Positions 53,289 through 63,135 are shown, counted from the first letter of the stretch. The stretch: DNA of 64,000 bases from Prevotella sp. P3-122 (GCF_002251365.1 NZ_NPJH01000058.1:55879-119878), one strand, 5' to 3'. The notes: generated from the sequence alone by a model not told the origin. A program made the numbers and translations.

Positions 53289-54773
53289 ATGAAACAGAAC
53301 AACATATACATAGCCGTCATGCTGGCCGTTTACCTCTTTTTGGCAGTGGTATTCGACTTCTTCCCGCGCAGCAGGTACTCCGAGCTGGAGAAACGTGAGC
53401 TGGCGTCGTTTCCCACCTTTACCGCCGACAGTCTGATGACGGGCAAGTACACCACCGCCATCAACTCTTGGTTCAGCGATACGGAGCCTTACCGCGACCT
53501 TTTCATGTCCGTGAGCATGACGCAGAAAGACTTGCTGTCAATAGCACCTACCGACGATGCCGTGACCTTCCATGCCTCCGCCTCTCCGGCAACAGAGACA
53601 GAAAACGAGGAGGAAGATGACGCCGACGGCATGGACGAGGAGCTGAGCGAGCGCAACGTGGGCAAGTTTGCCGACAGGCCGCTTGCCGACGAGAACGCGA
53701 AGATAGCCAACAAGGGCATCATCATCGTGGGCAAGGGCGACAAGGTCAGGGCGCTGATGGCTTATGGAGGAGGACCCAACGGAGGAGTGGCCTATGCGCA
53801 GGCGGCCAACGAATACAAGAAGGCGTTCGGGAAGAATGTGAACGTATACTGCATGGTTATCCCCACGGCCGTAGACTACTACTGTCCCGAGAAGGCACGC
53901 AAATGCTCTAACGAGGAGAGGCTTACCATCAACAACATACATGCTCACCTCGCACCTGACGTTCATGCCGTGGATGTCTATACCATTCTGGGGAAACATG
54001 CCGGCGAGGACATCTTCCTGCGTACCGACCACCACTGGGCACCGCTTGGCGCATACTATGCAGCACAGCAGTTTGCCAAGGTTGCCAAGGTGCCGTTCCG
54101 CACGCTGGAGAGCTACACGCGCAAGGTGGTAAGGGGCTTTGTCGGAAGCATGTATGGCTATTCCGGAGACATCTCGCTGAAGCGAGCCCCCGAGGATTTC
54201 GTCTATTATGTTCCCAATGGCATTGACTACACCACCACATATACCGACTACAAGCTCAATGACGATTACCAGATTGTAGCCGAGTGCAAGCCCGTCAACG
54301 GACCTTTCTTCTACAAGTTCAAGGACGGCAACGGCGGAGCATACTGCACCTTCATGGGCAGCGACATGAGAATTGTGAAGGTGAGGACAGGCACTCGCAA
54401 TGGCAGGCGGCTGATGATTCTCAAGGACAGCTTCGGCAATGCCTTGCCTGGCTACCTTTTCTATTCGTTCGAGGAAATAAATGTTGTCGACTACCGCTAT
54501 TTCACCAAGAACATGCGCGACTTCGTGAAGGCCAATGCCATCACCGACATCCTGTTTGCCAACAATATCTTCAACGCCTATTCCAAGAAGATATGCAGCC
54601 GCTACATGCGGTTCCTCACACAGGCCAACGGCTCGTTCCCGTCGGCACCGGTCAAGCCGCAGCGAGCCGACTCTACGGCACGCAAGCACAAGGAGGAGAG
54701 CGCCGCAGGCAAGGCGGAAGCTGCCGTAGAGAGCAAGCCAGAGGCGGTGGATTCGATTTTATCGGAAAATTGA
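53289..54773 (+). CDS. DHHW/AlgJ-like SGNH protein, membrane-anchored paralogue
   Basis: 494 residues. One N-terminal membrane segment (about 7-24) is followed by the family region RYSELEKRELASFPTFTADS and INSWFSDTEPYRDLF, then an acidic linker (about 97-117). The SGNH-like domain has LRTDHHWAPLGAYYAAQQF and LKDSFGNALPGYLFYSFEEI. The C-terminal tail is rich in Lys, Ala and Glu. It is the probable periplasmic acetyltransferase partner of the MBOAT protein. The N-terminal half is the part missing from its upstream paralogue. Confidence 0.88.
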   Translation: MKQNNIYIAVMLAVYLFLAVVFDFFPRSRYSELEKRELASFPTFTADSLMTGKYTTAINSWFSDTEPYRDLFMSVSMTQKDLLSIAPTDDAVTFHASASPATETENEEEDDADGMDEELSERNVGKFADRPLADENAKIANKGIIIVGKGDKVRALMAYGGGPNGGVAYAQAANEYKKAFGKNVNVYCMVIPTAVDYYCPEKARKCSNEERLTINNIHAHLAPDVHAVDVYTILGKHAGEDIFLRTDHHWAPLGAYYAAQQFAKVAKVPFRTLESYTRKVVRGFVGSMYGYSGDISLKRAPEDFVYYVPNGIDYTTTYTDYKLNDDYQIVAECKPVNGPFFYKFKDGNGGAYCTFMGSDMRIVKVRTGTRNGRRLMILKDSFGNALPGYLFYSFEEINVVDYRYFTKNMRDFVKANAITDILFANNIFNAYSKKICSRYMRFLTQANGSFPSAPVKPQRADSTARKHKEESAAGKAEAAVESKPEAVDSILSEN

Positions 54774-54831
54774 GCCGTGAATAGAGAAAAATGTGTATAT
54801 TTGCACTGTTTTATCTTATACCTGTAGACAA

Positions 54832-56490
54832 ATGAAACGATTACTATCTGCTATTGCATTTATCGCCGCGGCACAGCTCGCTGCCGCTCAAGGCTTTGAC
54901 AACCTCCCCGACCCTGTGGAGGATGTGAACAAGGTTGTCGACAACACTCCTGACTCCATAGCCAAGGCTCTGATGTCGCGACCGGAACCAGGTACCACCC
55001 GCAAGGGCGACAACCCCGTGCTGTTCCTCATCGGCAACTCCACCATGCGCAACGGCACCAAGGGCGACGGCTCCAACGGACAGTGGGGATGGGGTTTCTT
55101 CGCCAGCAAATATTTCAATGCCAACAAGATAAGCGTCGAGAACCAGGCGCTTGGCGGCATGAGCACCCGCACCTTCTACACCAAGCTGTGGCCTATGGTC
55201 AGAAAGGCTCTGAGGAAGGGCGACTGGGTGATAATATCCATTGGGCACAACGACAATGGCCCCTACAACGAGGGACGCGCCAGGGCCGTGATACCCGGCG
55301 TGGGCACCGACTCGCTCTGCGTCACCATCAAGGAGACCGGAGAGAAGGAGACCGTATATACTTATGGCGGGTATCTGAGAAAATATATCGCCGAGTGCCG
55401 GGAGGCCGGCGCCCACCCGATACTGATGTCGCTGACCCCACGCGACGCTTACGATGAGAAGACAGGGAAAATTGTCAGAAAGCCACAGACAGAGTGGGCG
55501 GCATACGTGGCCGCACAGGAGGGCGTGCCATTCGTCGACCTCAACGAGATTTCGGGCAGCAAGCTCGACAGCTATAGCAAATGGAAGGAGCAGTACCACT
55601 TCTTCGGCGACCATATACACACCAGCGCCTACGGAGCGGAGATGAATGCGCGCTCTGCCGCCGAGGGCATTGCCGCAAGCCGCAATCCCGACCTAAAGCC
55701 ACTGCAGGACATGATGATGGGCGTGCAGTTGCCCGTTGTCCAGGTGACGAGGGAGAAAGGCAAGCCCATAGTGTTCATCACTGGCGACTCCACGGTGAAG
55801 AACAAGGACAGCGACAAGGACGGCATGTGGGGATGGGGCTCGCAGGCATACACCGTCTTCGACCAGGACAAGGTGACTTGCGTCAACGTGGCAAAGGCTG
55901 GACGCAGTACGCGCAGCTATGTGCGGGAGGGACGCTGGGAGCAGGTCTACAACACCCTGCAGCCTGGTGACTTCGTGCTGTTACAGTTCGGACACAACGA
56001 CATCTGCCCCATCGCCGACGCCAAGGAGCGTGGCGTAATCCCCGGCACCGCCGACACCTGCCATGTCTACAAGATGGAGAAGGACGGACGCTACGAGGTG
56101 GTATACAGCTTCGGATGGTATCTGAGGAAGATGATCGATGACTGCCGTGAGAAGGGCGCCACGCCGATACTCGTCTCGCTGACCCCACGCAACGAGTGGC
56201 CGCACGGAAAGGTTGAGCGACGCAACGACTCCTACGGCAAATGGTATCGTGAGGTGGTGGAGCAGACGGGCGTTGACTTCCTCGACGTACACAATATCTC
56301 TGCCGACTTCCTCGACCGCAAGTTCGCAAGCAAGAGCGAGGAGAAGAGCAAGAAGGCAGCGTCGAGGTATTTCAACAACGACCATACGCACACCTCGCTC
56401 GCCGGTGCCAGGATGAACGCGCAGAGCGTTGCCAAGGGGCTCCGCGACATCAACAGTCCGCTGGCCGCATACCTGAAGAAGGGAAAGTGA
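54832..56490 (+). CDS. Secreted tandem SGNH hydrolase (rhamnogalacturonan-acetylesterase-like)
   Basis: 552 residues from ATG 54832, with a signal peptide ending LAAAQ. There are two SGNH domains. Domain 1 (about 65-285) has FLIGNSTMRNG, SIGHNDNGPYN and FGDHIHTSAYGAE. Domain 2 (about 310-545) has FITGDSTVKNK, QFGHNDICPIA and FNNDHTHTSLAGA. In domain 1 the usual GDST is GNST, so its nucleophile region is slightly altered. Such enzymes remove acetyl groups from pectin-like or surface glycans. The frame upstream to 54793 overlaps a possible promoter (TATATTTG at 54796). Confidence 0.87.
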   Translation: MKRLLSAIAFIAAAQLAAAQGFDNLPDPVEDVNKVVDNTPDSIAKALMSRPEPGTTRKGDNPVLFLIGNSTMRNGTKGDGSNGQWGWGFFASKYFNANKISVENQALGGMSTRTFYTKLWPMVRKALRKGDWVIISIGHNDNGPYNEGRARAVIPGVGTDSLCVTIKETGEKETVYTYGGYLRKYIAECREAGAHPILMSLTPRDAYDEKTGKIVRKPQTEWAAYVAAQEGVPFVDLNEISGSKLDSYSKWKEQYHFFGDHIHTSAYGAEMNARSAAEGIAASRNPDLKPLQDMMMGVQLPVVQVTREKGKPIVFITGDSTVKNKDSDKDGMWGWGSQAYTVFDQDKVTCVNVAKAGRSTRSYVREGRWEQVYNTLQPGDFVLLQFGHNDICPIADAKERGVIPGTADTCHVYKMEKDGRYEVVYSFGWYLRKMIDDCREKGATPILVSLTPRNEWPHGKVERRNDSYGKWYREVVEQTGVDFLDVHNISADFLDRKFASKSEEKSKKAASRYFNNDHTHTSLAGARMNAQSVAKGLRDINSPLAAYLKKGK

Positions 56491-56507
56491 CAACATAAGC
56501 AAACAAG

Positions 56508-58475
56508 ATGATTGACCGCCAGACAGTAGAGAGAATAAAGGATGCCGCAAACATCGTCGACGTGGTGTCGGAATTCGTTACCCTGAAGAAGTCGGGTGCG
56601 AACTACAAGGGATTATGCCCCTTCCACAACGAGAAGACACCGTCGTTCATGGTGTCGCCGGCACGCGGCACCTGCCATTGCTTCGGCTGTGGCAAGGGCG
56701 GCAATGCCGTGAGCTTCATCATGGAGCACGAGCAGATGACATATCCCGAGGCGCTCAGGTGGCTGGCAAGGAAATACCATATAGAGATAAAGGAGCGGGA
56801 GCTGACGGCCGAGGAACAGCAGGAGCAGAGCGAGAGGGAGTCGATGTTCATCGTCAACGACTGGGCGGCAAAATACTTCGAGCAGACCCTTCACGACCAT
56901 CCCGACGGCAAGGCCATTGGCATGCAGTACTTCCGCTCGCGCGGCTTCCGCGACGACATCATACGCAAGTTCCAGCTGGGCTTCGACCTCAGCGACCGGC
57001 AGGCCCTGGCCAGTGCAGCCGTGGGCAAGGGCTACAACCCCGACTATCTGCTCAAGGTCGGACTGTGCTACAAGAACGACCATGGCCAGCTCATCGACCG
57101 CTTTGCCGGAAGAGTGATGTTCCCGTGGATAGGAGTGAGCGGAAAGGTGGTGGCGTTCGGAGGCAGGAAACTCGACTCGGCCACCAAGGGGGTGCAGCAG
57201 AAATATGTCAACTCGCCCGACTCCGACATTTATCACAAGGACCGTGAGCTGTATGGCATCTATCAGGCCAAGAAGGCCATAGCCAAGGAAGACTGCGTGT
57301 ATATGGTCGAGGGATATACCGACGTGCTATCGCTCCATCAGTGCGGCATCGAGAATGTCGTCGCCAACTCCGGCACCGCCCTCTCCCTGCACCAGATACA
57401 CACCCTTCACCGCTTCACGTCGAACATCGTGCTGCTCTACGACGGCGACGCGGCAGGAATACATGCGGCTATGAGGGGTACCGACATGCTGCTTGCCGAG
57501 GGCATGAACCTCAAGGTGCTCCTCTTCCCCGACAACGACGACCCCGACAGCTTCGCACGAAAGCATACAGCAGCAGAGTTCAGAGACTACATAGCAGCCC
57601 ATCAGACAGACTTCATTGAGTTCAAGACCAGACTGCTGCTCGACGGTGAGGCAGACCCACAGAAGAGGGCCGAGGGCATAGGCTCGATAGTAAGCTCCAT
57701 ATCCGTAATACCCAACCAGATATTGCGCGACACCTACCTCAAGAAATGCTCGCTGCGTCTCGGCATCAACGAGACGACCCTCATAAACCAGATGAACCGC
57801 CTCATACGCGACAGGCAGGAGCAGAGACCAGCACCCCAGACGCAGCAGCCGCCCGTAGCCCGGGAGAGCACCATTGTCACGAAGCCATCCATGCAGGCGT
57901 CGGGCAAGGTGGAGTGGATGCTCGCGCAGATGCTCGTAAGGCATGGAGAGCATGTCGTGCTACGTGGTGTGGAGGCCGACGACGGACAGCTCGTCGATGT
58001 CAATATCGCACAATATATATACTACAACCTTGGGGCCGACGGACTGCAGCTCTCCAATGCCCTTTTCAACCGCATGCTCGACGAGGCCGTCAGCCATTCT
58101 GCCGACCCTCAGTTCAATGCCATGCACTATTTCCTTCACCATCAGGACATAGAGGTGGCAAGGGTGGCGGCGGAGATGAGCGAGGACAGATACCACCTCA
58201 CCGAGCAGAGCCAGCCCGCCATGCAGGACATAACGCCCGAGGAAGTCAAGAGGAAGGAGGAGTCGCGCACGGAGGCTCTTCTACAGCAGACCACCCACCT
58301 GCTGCTCGACTTCCGCATGGACTACGTGGAACAGCGGCTCAGGGACCTCAAGCAGCAGATAGCGGCGGCCGCGGCCGACAGACAGCGCATGATGGAGCTC
58401 ATGCAGGAGTTCAAGCAGATGCAGGAGATTAGAAACAGCCTGGCCAAGCAGTTGGGAAGCAACATCATAATTTAG
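56508..58475 (+). CDS. dnaG: DNA primase
   Basis: 655 residues. The N-terminal zinc finger GLCPFHNEKTPSFMVSPARG with TCHCFGCGKGG (CHC2 type) precedes the catalytic core with FAGRVMFPWIGVSGKVVAFG. The TOPRIM domain has VYMVEGYTDVLSLHQCGIEN and VLLYDGDAAGIHAAMRG. A C-terminal helicase-interaction region follows. It makes RNA primers for replication. It starts 18 bp after the tandem SGNH gene. Confidence 0.96.
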   Translation: MIDRQTVERIKDAANIVDVVSEFVTLKKSGANYKGLCPFHNEKTPSFMVSPARGTCHCFGCGKGGNAVSFIMEHEQMTYPEALRWLARKYHIEIKERELTAEEQQEQSERESMFIVNDWAAKYFEQTLHDHPDGKAIGMQYFRSRGFRDDIIRKFQLGFDLSDRQALASAAVGKGYNPDYLLKVGLCYKNDHGQLIDRFAGRVMFPWIGVSGKVVAFGGRKLDSATKGVQQKYVNSPDSDIYHKDRELYGIYQAKKAIAKEDCVYMVEGYTDVLSLHQCGIENVVANSGTALSLHQIHTLHRFTSNIVLLYDGDAAGIHAAMRGTDMLLAEGMNLKVLLFPDNDDPDSFARKHTAAEFRDYIAAHQTDFIEFKTRLLLDGEADPQKRAEGIGSIVSSISVIPNQILRDTYLKKCSLRLGINETTLINQMNRLIRDRQEQRPAPQTQQPPVARESTIVTKPSMQASGKVEWMLAQMLVRHGEHVVLRGVEADDGQLVDVNIAQYIYYNLGADGLQLSNALFNRMLDEAVSHSADPQFNAMHYFLHHQDIEVARVAAEMSEDRYHLTEQSQPAMQDITPEEVKRKEESRTEALLQQTTHLLLDFRMDYVEQRLRDLKQQIAAAAADRQRMMELMQEFKQMQEIRNSLAKQLGSNIII

Positions 58476-58519
58476 GCACCCGCTGCCCCGCCAACGCACA
58501 AGAAATATAAATACGGAAG

Positions 58520-58870
58520 ATGTACTATATAAAGAAAACCATTGAGATTTCGGCATGTCACAGACTATGCCTGTCTTACGAGAGCAAATGTACCAACATG
58601 CACGGCCACAACTGGATAATAACGGTATACTGCCGGGCCAGGAAACTCAATGCCGACGGCATGGTGGTGGATTTCACCGAGGTGAAGCGACGCATACAGA
58701 ATGTCCTCGACCATGCCAACCTCAACGATGTGCTGCCGTTCAACCCTACTGCCGAGAACATCGCCCGATGGGTTACGGAGACCGTGCCCTGCTGCTATAA
58801 GGCGATGGTGCAGGAGACCGAGGGCAACGTGGCAATGTATGTCGCCGATGATACGGAAGATATTTTATGA
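58520..58870 (+). CDS. queD: 6-carboxytetrahydropterin synthase
   Basis: 116 residues. The zinc-binding histidines are visible in ISACHRLCLSYESKCTNMHG-HNW, with the catalytic Cys in SKCTNMHGH; VVDFTEVKRRIQNVLDHANL and PTAENIARWV follow. It converts dihydroneopterin triphosphate (the FolE product) to carboxy-tetrahydropterin for queuosine. It overlaps queE by 4 bp. Confidence 0.94.
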   Translation: MYYIKKTIEISACHRLCLSYESKCTNMHGHNWIITVYCRARKLNADGMVVDFTEVKRRIQNVLDHANLNDVLPFNPTAENIARWVTETVPCCYKAMVQETEGNVAMYVADDTEDIL

Positions 58871-59460
58871 CATCAATGCGCACTTACAGGGTAAACGATA
58901 TTTTCTACTCCTTGCAGGGCGAGGGACATAATGCAGGACGTGCGGCGGTGTTTGTCAGACTGTCGGGATGCAATCTCGCATGCCCGTTCTGCGACACTGA
59001 TTTCACAAGCTACGAGACGCTCACCGCAGCGGAGATAGTAGGGCGTGTGCAGGCTCTCGTTCCAGCAGGCTCTGTCAGGCCTATGGTGGTGCTCACGGGT
59101 GGCGAGCCGACGTTGCAGGCCGACGAGGCTCTTGTCGGCGCTTTCCATGGCGCAGGCTTCGGAACAGTAGCCATGGAGACCAATGGCACTATGCTGCCTC
59201 CTGCCAGCATCGACTGGCTTACGGTGTCGCCAAAGACACCGGTGACCGTTGACAGGTGCGACGAGCTGAAATGCATATTCGGCCCCGACGGCATTTTGTG
59301 TGATGCTGACATCGAGGCTACCTACAGGTATGTGCAGCCGTGCGATACAGGGGATGCAGCAGCCAATGCCGAGATTATAGCCCGGTGTGTTGACTTTGTC
59401 AGGCTCAACCCCCAGTGGAGGCTGTCCCTGCAGACGCATAAGCTCGCGGGGTTCAAGTGA
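58867..59460 (+). CDS. queE: 7-carboxy-7-deazaguanine synthase (radical SAM)
   Basis: 197 residues. The iron-sulfur motif GCNLACPFCDTDF is CxxxCxxC, preceded by FYSLQGEGHNAGRAAVFVRL and followed by VVLTGGEPTLQ (SAM binding). It makes CDG from the QueD product. The overlapping ATG with queD shows a coupled pair. Confidence 0.94.
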   Translation: MTSMRTYRVNDIFYSLQGEGHNAGRAAVFVRLSGCNLACPFCDTDFTSYETLTAAEIVGRVQALVPAGSVRPMVVLTGGEPTLQADEALVGAFHGAGFGTVAMETNGTMLPPASIDWLTVSPKTPVTVDRCDELKCIFGPDGILCDADIEATYRYVQPCDTGDAAANAEIIARCVDFVRLNPQWRLSLQTHKLAGFK

Positions 59461-59505
59461 GCGGACTGTGATGGAGAAGTCCGTCAAGCATATATTTCTT
59501 AGATA

Positions 59506-60939
59506 ATGATATACGTACACTGGCTAATATTGCTTGTCTACATCTTTGTGGTTGCCGTGACCATGGTAAAGGTGCTCATGGACAACCGTCAGCCCGCCAA
59601 GACGCTGGCGTGGCTGCTGGTGCTGTCGTTCCTGCCTATGGTGGGCATCGTGCTCTACTTCTTCTTCGGGCAGAACACGCGCAAGGAGAAGCTCATCAGC
59701 CAGCACAGCATGGACCAGCTCACCAAGCGGTCGATGCTAGAGTTTGTAGAGCAGCGCAACCTCGTCGTGCCAGACCGGTGCCGCCAGCTCATACGTCTTT
59801 TCTACAATCAGGCTACCGCCCTGCCGTTCAAGGACAACGAGGTGACGCTCTTCACGTCGGGCTACGAATTTTTTCCGGCGTTGCTTGCCGAGCTGTCCAA
59901 GGCCACGCAGCATATACACCTGGAGTCATACATTTTCGAGGACGACGCCCTTGGCAACATTGTCGCAGACGTGCTCGTCGACAAGGCGCGTCAGGGAGTG
60001 GAGGTTAGGGTGATATACGACGATGTGGGCAACTGGCATGTCAGTGGCGCCTTCTACGAGCGCATGCGCACCGAGGGTATTGACGTCCACGCTTTCATGC
60101 CCGTGAAGTTTCCCGCCTTCACCAGCAAGGTCAACTACCGCAACCACCGTAAGCTGTGCGTCGTTGACGGCAGGGTGGGGTTCATTGGAGGCATGAACAT
60201 TGCCGACCGCTATGTCAGGGGGCAGCACGGGCAGCCGTGGCGCGACACACATACCATGGTGCGTGGCGGTGCCGTGTATGCCATACAGCGTGCCTTTCTC
60301 GTCGACTGGTATTTTGTCGACCGCACCCTTGTCACCGACCGCCGTTACTATCCCGTCCTCGATGGTGCCGTCAGCAACGACTGTCTGGCGCAGGTCGTCA
60401 CCAGCAGTCCCATAGCCCGCTGGCCGGACATCATGCAGGGGTATGTCAGGATATTGCTTGAGGCGCAGGAGTATGTGTATATGGAGTCTCCATATTTTCT
60501 TCCTACCGACGACGTGCTCTTGGCTATGTGTACGGCATCGCTATCGGGAGTCGACGTGCGGCTTATGATACCCCGTCAGCCCGACTCGCGCATCGTGAAG
60601 TGGGCCATGCAGTCCTATCTCTCCGAGATTTTGGAGGCAGGAGTCAAGGTGTATATGTATGACGGAGGATTCAACCATTCCAAGATACTCGTTGCCGACG
60701 ATATCGTCTCCACGTGCGGTTCCACGAATGTCGATTTCCGCAGTTTCGAGAACAATTTCGAGTCGAATATCTTCTTCTACCAGCGCGAGATGGCCCTAAG
60801 GATGAAGGCACTGTTTGTCGCCGACATGGAGCAATGCACCGTCATGGAGGCTGCCGACAGCGGAGTCCGTGTCGGCATAGGCCGCTTCCTGCTCAGGTTG
60901 TGGGAGTCGCTAGTGCGTCTGCTGAGTCCTCTTCTCTAA
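59506..60939 (+). CDS. cls: Cardiolipin synthase (phospholipase D family)
   Basis: 477 residues. Two N-terminal membrane helices (about 5-22 and 37-55) precede two phospholipase D motifs, NHRKLCVVDGRVGFIGGMN (about 213-231) and NHSKILVADDIVSTCGSTN (about 388-406), whose His and Lys form the active site. It joins phosphatidylglycerol into cardiolipin at the inner membrane. The last 47 bp overlap the convergent rsmD gene. Confidence 0.94.
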   Translation: MIYVHWLILLVYIFVVAVTMVKVLMDNRQPAKTLAWLLVLSFLPMVGIVLYFFFGQNTRKEKLISQHSMDQLTKRSMLEFVEQRNLVVPDRCRQLIRLFYNQATALPFKDNEVTLFTSGYEFFPALLAELSKATQHIHLESYIFEDDALGNIVADVLVDKARQGVEVRVIYDDVGNWHVSGAFYERMRTEGIDVHAFMPVKFPAFTSKVNYRNHRKLCVVDGRVGFIGGMNIADRYVRGQHGQPWRDTHTMVRGGAVYAIQRAFLVDWYFVDRTLVTDRRYYPVLDGAVSNDCLAQVVTSSPIARWPDIMQGYVRILLEAQEYVYMESPYFLPTDDVLLAMCTASLSGVDVRLMIPRQPDSRIVKWAMQSYLSEILEAGVKVYMYDGGFNHSKILVADDIVSTCGSTNVDFRSFENNFESNIFFYQREMALRMKALFVADMEQCTVMEAADSGVRVGIGRFLLRLWESLVRLLSPLL

Positions 60940-61462
60940 AGATGGAGAAGTTGACGCTGCCATATACCCTGTGGTCTATGAGCCTTGGATGATCCTGGAA
61001 GCTGTTGCCCTTGCCGTGTTCCAGCACCATTATGGCACCGGGCTTCAGCAGGCCGCGTCCCAGCACGAGGTCGGGCAGAGCGTCGATGTCGGCAAGGGCA
61101 TAGGGAGGGTCTGCAAAAATGAAGTTGAATTTCTGATGGCAGGACTTCAGGAACCTGAAGACGTCACCCCTGATAAGAATATTGCCAGTAGTCCCAATCT
61201 TGGTCATGCACTGTCTGATGAATGTCGCATGGTCGCGGTCGGCCTCTACGCTGACCACCTGCGAGCAGCCCCGCGACAGCAGTTCCAGCGATATGCTGCC
61301 CGTGCCGGCAAAAAGGTCAAGGGCTGTTGCCCCGTCGAAGTCGGTGAGCGAGGCAAGGACATTGAAGAGGTTCTCCTTGGCAAAGTCTGTTGTCGGGCGT
61401 GCCTTGAACGAGCGTGGAATGTCGAAGTGGCGCCCCTTGTATTTTCCTGTGATTATTCTCAT
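60893..61462 (-). CDS. rsmD: 16S rRNA (guanine(966)-N2)-methyltransferase
   Basis: 189 residues beginning MRIITGKYKGRHFDIPRSF. The SAM motif is ALDLFAGTGSISLELLSRG, and the catalytic motif FIFADPPYALADID contains DPPY. It methylates G966 of 16S rRNA. The 3' end overlaps cls, and it follows the DUF3822 gene by 14 bp, a common Bacteroidota pairing. Confidence 0.94.
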   Translation of the reverse strand: MRIITGKYKGRHFDIPRSFKARPTTDFAKENLFNVLASLTDFDGATALDLFAGTGSISLELLSRGCSQVVSVEADRDHATFIRQCMTKIGTTGNILIRGDVFRFLKSCHQKFNFIFADPPYALADIDALPDLVLGRGLLKPGAIMVLEHGKGNSFQDHPRLIDHRVYGSVNFSIFREEDSADALATPTT

Positions 61463-61476
61463 GGTCCTTGAAATTC

Positions 61477-62283
61477 TTAAATGTCTAAGTATGTGAGCAT
61501 GGTGTCCATGGGCATGCCCGCAATCTTGGTTACAGGAGCACGGTTGAAGTCAGCCGCCGGATTGATGGCATATACCTTGTGCAGATAGTTCCTCATCGCT
61601 GTGATAACCCATTGCCGGTCTGGTATTTCTCCACACAGGAACATCTCGTCCTCCGTGCTGTCGAGAGCCAGCTGCTTCCATACGTAGAGCAGGTAGTAGG
61701 CGGCATCACGCGAGTACTGAGCCTCGAACTGGTTGTAGAATTTCAGCCTTGTCTTGTCGAAGCATGCTGTCTCCAGCTTGCCGTCGTGGAAATAGCCATA
61801 CAGCTTCCGCCTGCTGCCCGTAAGGCTTCGCCTGTGCAGGTAGTTGCATACCGGCACCACGAGAGGCATGAAGCGCACATCACGGTAGTGGTCCTCGACT
61901 ACCATCTTCAGGTCGCTGTTTATGCCATACAGGGCCATGGCGTTCAGCGACGGCAGGGCACAGGCCATCACGGTCTCGCCGTTGGTGTCGCAGAAACAGT
62001 GACGATAGAGTATGTCGGCATTCTTCTCGTCGTACTCCTCGGCAGGTACCGTCAGCACCCTCGAATCGGCTATCACCAATGCCCTGTCGTTGTCACGTTG
62101 CAGTATGTCGCTCGTCTTGAAAGCCTGCCTTAGGTTTGCGGCCATGGACACTCCGCTCTTGATGATGTACGGCTCGAAAGCGACAAGCTGGTCGAGCGTG
62201 CCGTCGGGGGTGGCGAAACATAGAGAGTTGCTGCCTACTCTGATGCTGATGCGTGGTTTGCGTGTGGATGTGTTTGCCTGCAT
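61477..62283 (-). CDS. DUF3822 family protein
   Basis: 268 residues. The pattern of an N-terminal RISIRVGSNSLCFATPDGT, then VPAEEYDEKNADILYRHCF, and C-terminal YLLYVWKQLALDSTEDEMFL and FLCGEIPDRQWVITAMRNYL fits DUF3822, an actin-like/ASKHA-related family of unknown role usually placed beside rsmD in Bacteroidota. A -7 box (TAATTTTG, minus strand) lies at 62309-62316. Confidence 0.85.
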   Translation of the reverse strand: MQANTSTRKPRISIRVGSNSLCFATPDGTLDQLVAFEPYIIKSGVSMAANLRQAFKTSDILQRDNDRALVIADSRVLTVPAEEYDEKNADILYRHCFCDTNGETVMACALPSLNAMALYGINSDLKMVVEDHYRDVRFMPLVVPVCNYLHRRSLTGSRRKLYGYFHDGKLETACFDKTRLKFYNQFEAQYSRDAAYYLLYVWKQLALDSTEDEMFLCGEIPDRQWVITAMRNYLHKVYAINPAADFNRAPVTKIAGMPMDTMLTYLDI

Positions 62284-62415
62284 TGCTGGTGTATGATGGT
62301 TTCTGATGCAAAATTACACATTTTTTTTCATAAACTTGGCCTGTGGCGATAAAAACGTTGTATGATGCAATAATGGAGCTGGTGTAGCGTTCATATTGTA
62401 TAAACAAAAACTTAT

Positions 62416-63135
62416 ATGATTATGAAGAGAACTGTAACTGTTATGCTCATGGCCTGCGTGTTTTGTCTAAACATCTGTGGACAAAGTAAGAGCCGAACGC
62501 TATCAATTATTCCCAAGGTTGGCACAAATATCAGTAATGTCACATCAAATGAGCTTTTTGTACAGGGAGACATCGCCCTGAAGTCGAAGTCGAAGGCTGG
62601 TCTGGTTTTCGGACTTGATGCGCAATATCAGGTTTCCGACCAATGTGCTGTCTCCCTCGGAGTCGGCTACTCACGCCAGGGATACCGTTACGGCGATTGT
62701 GAATATAAGGTGACGAGCACTGAGGACTATGATGTCTACGAGGGCATGAGCGACAACCATCACAACATAGACTATCTTACTGTGCCACTTATGGTAAGAG
62801 GTTATGTGGCCCGTGGACTGTCGGTGGGAGTAGGCGTGCAGTGTGGCTTTATACTGGACAACAAGATGAAATATGAGACATCGGCTTTCAATGTCTATCG
62901 GGACGGCAGCCGTGAGTATACAACAAGAAGCGAGGTTACGGAAGAGGAGTGGGGAAAGTCGATGCTGAATAGTTTCGATGTCTCAATACCTTTGTCTGTT
63001 GCTTACGAATATTCCAATGTCATTGTCTCTGCATCCTACAATATCGGACTTAGGAATGTGTGCAAGCAAACGGACGGAAAGAACAAGGTGATAATGTTCA
63101 CGGCCGGCTATAAGTTTGACCTCTGTAGACTGTAA
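62416..63135 (+). CDS. Outer-membrane beta-barrel (porin-family) protein
   Basis: 239 residues; the start could also be the second ATG at 62422. A signal peptide (ending NICGQ) is followed by alternating beta-strand sequence such as PKVGTNISNVTSN, AGLVFGLDAQYQVSDQCAVS and LGVGYSRQGYRYG, and a final aromatic strand (MFTAGYKFDLCRL). This fits the small OMP_b-brl type barrel of Bacteroidota. Function unknown. No operon partner. Confidence 0.82.
   Translation: MIMKRTVTVMLMACVFCLNICGQSKSRTLSIIPKVGTNISNVTSNELFVQGDIALKSKSKAGLVFGLDAQYQVSDQCAVSLGVGYSRQGYRYGDCEYKVTSTEDYDVYEGMSDNHHNIDYLTVPLMVRGYVARGLSVGVGVQCGFILDNKMKYETSAFNVYRDGSREYTTRSEVTEEEWGKSMLNSFDVSIPLSVAYEYSNVIVSASYNIGLRNVCKQTDGKNKVIMFTAGYKFDLCRL

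Noticed and set aside
53538..54689. 383-residue minus-strand frame opposite the second DHHW gene
   Set aside because: Shadow of a conserved gene; composition is typical of antisense frames.
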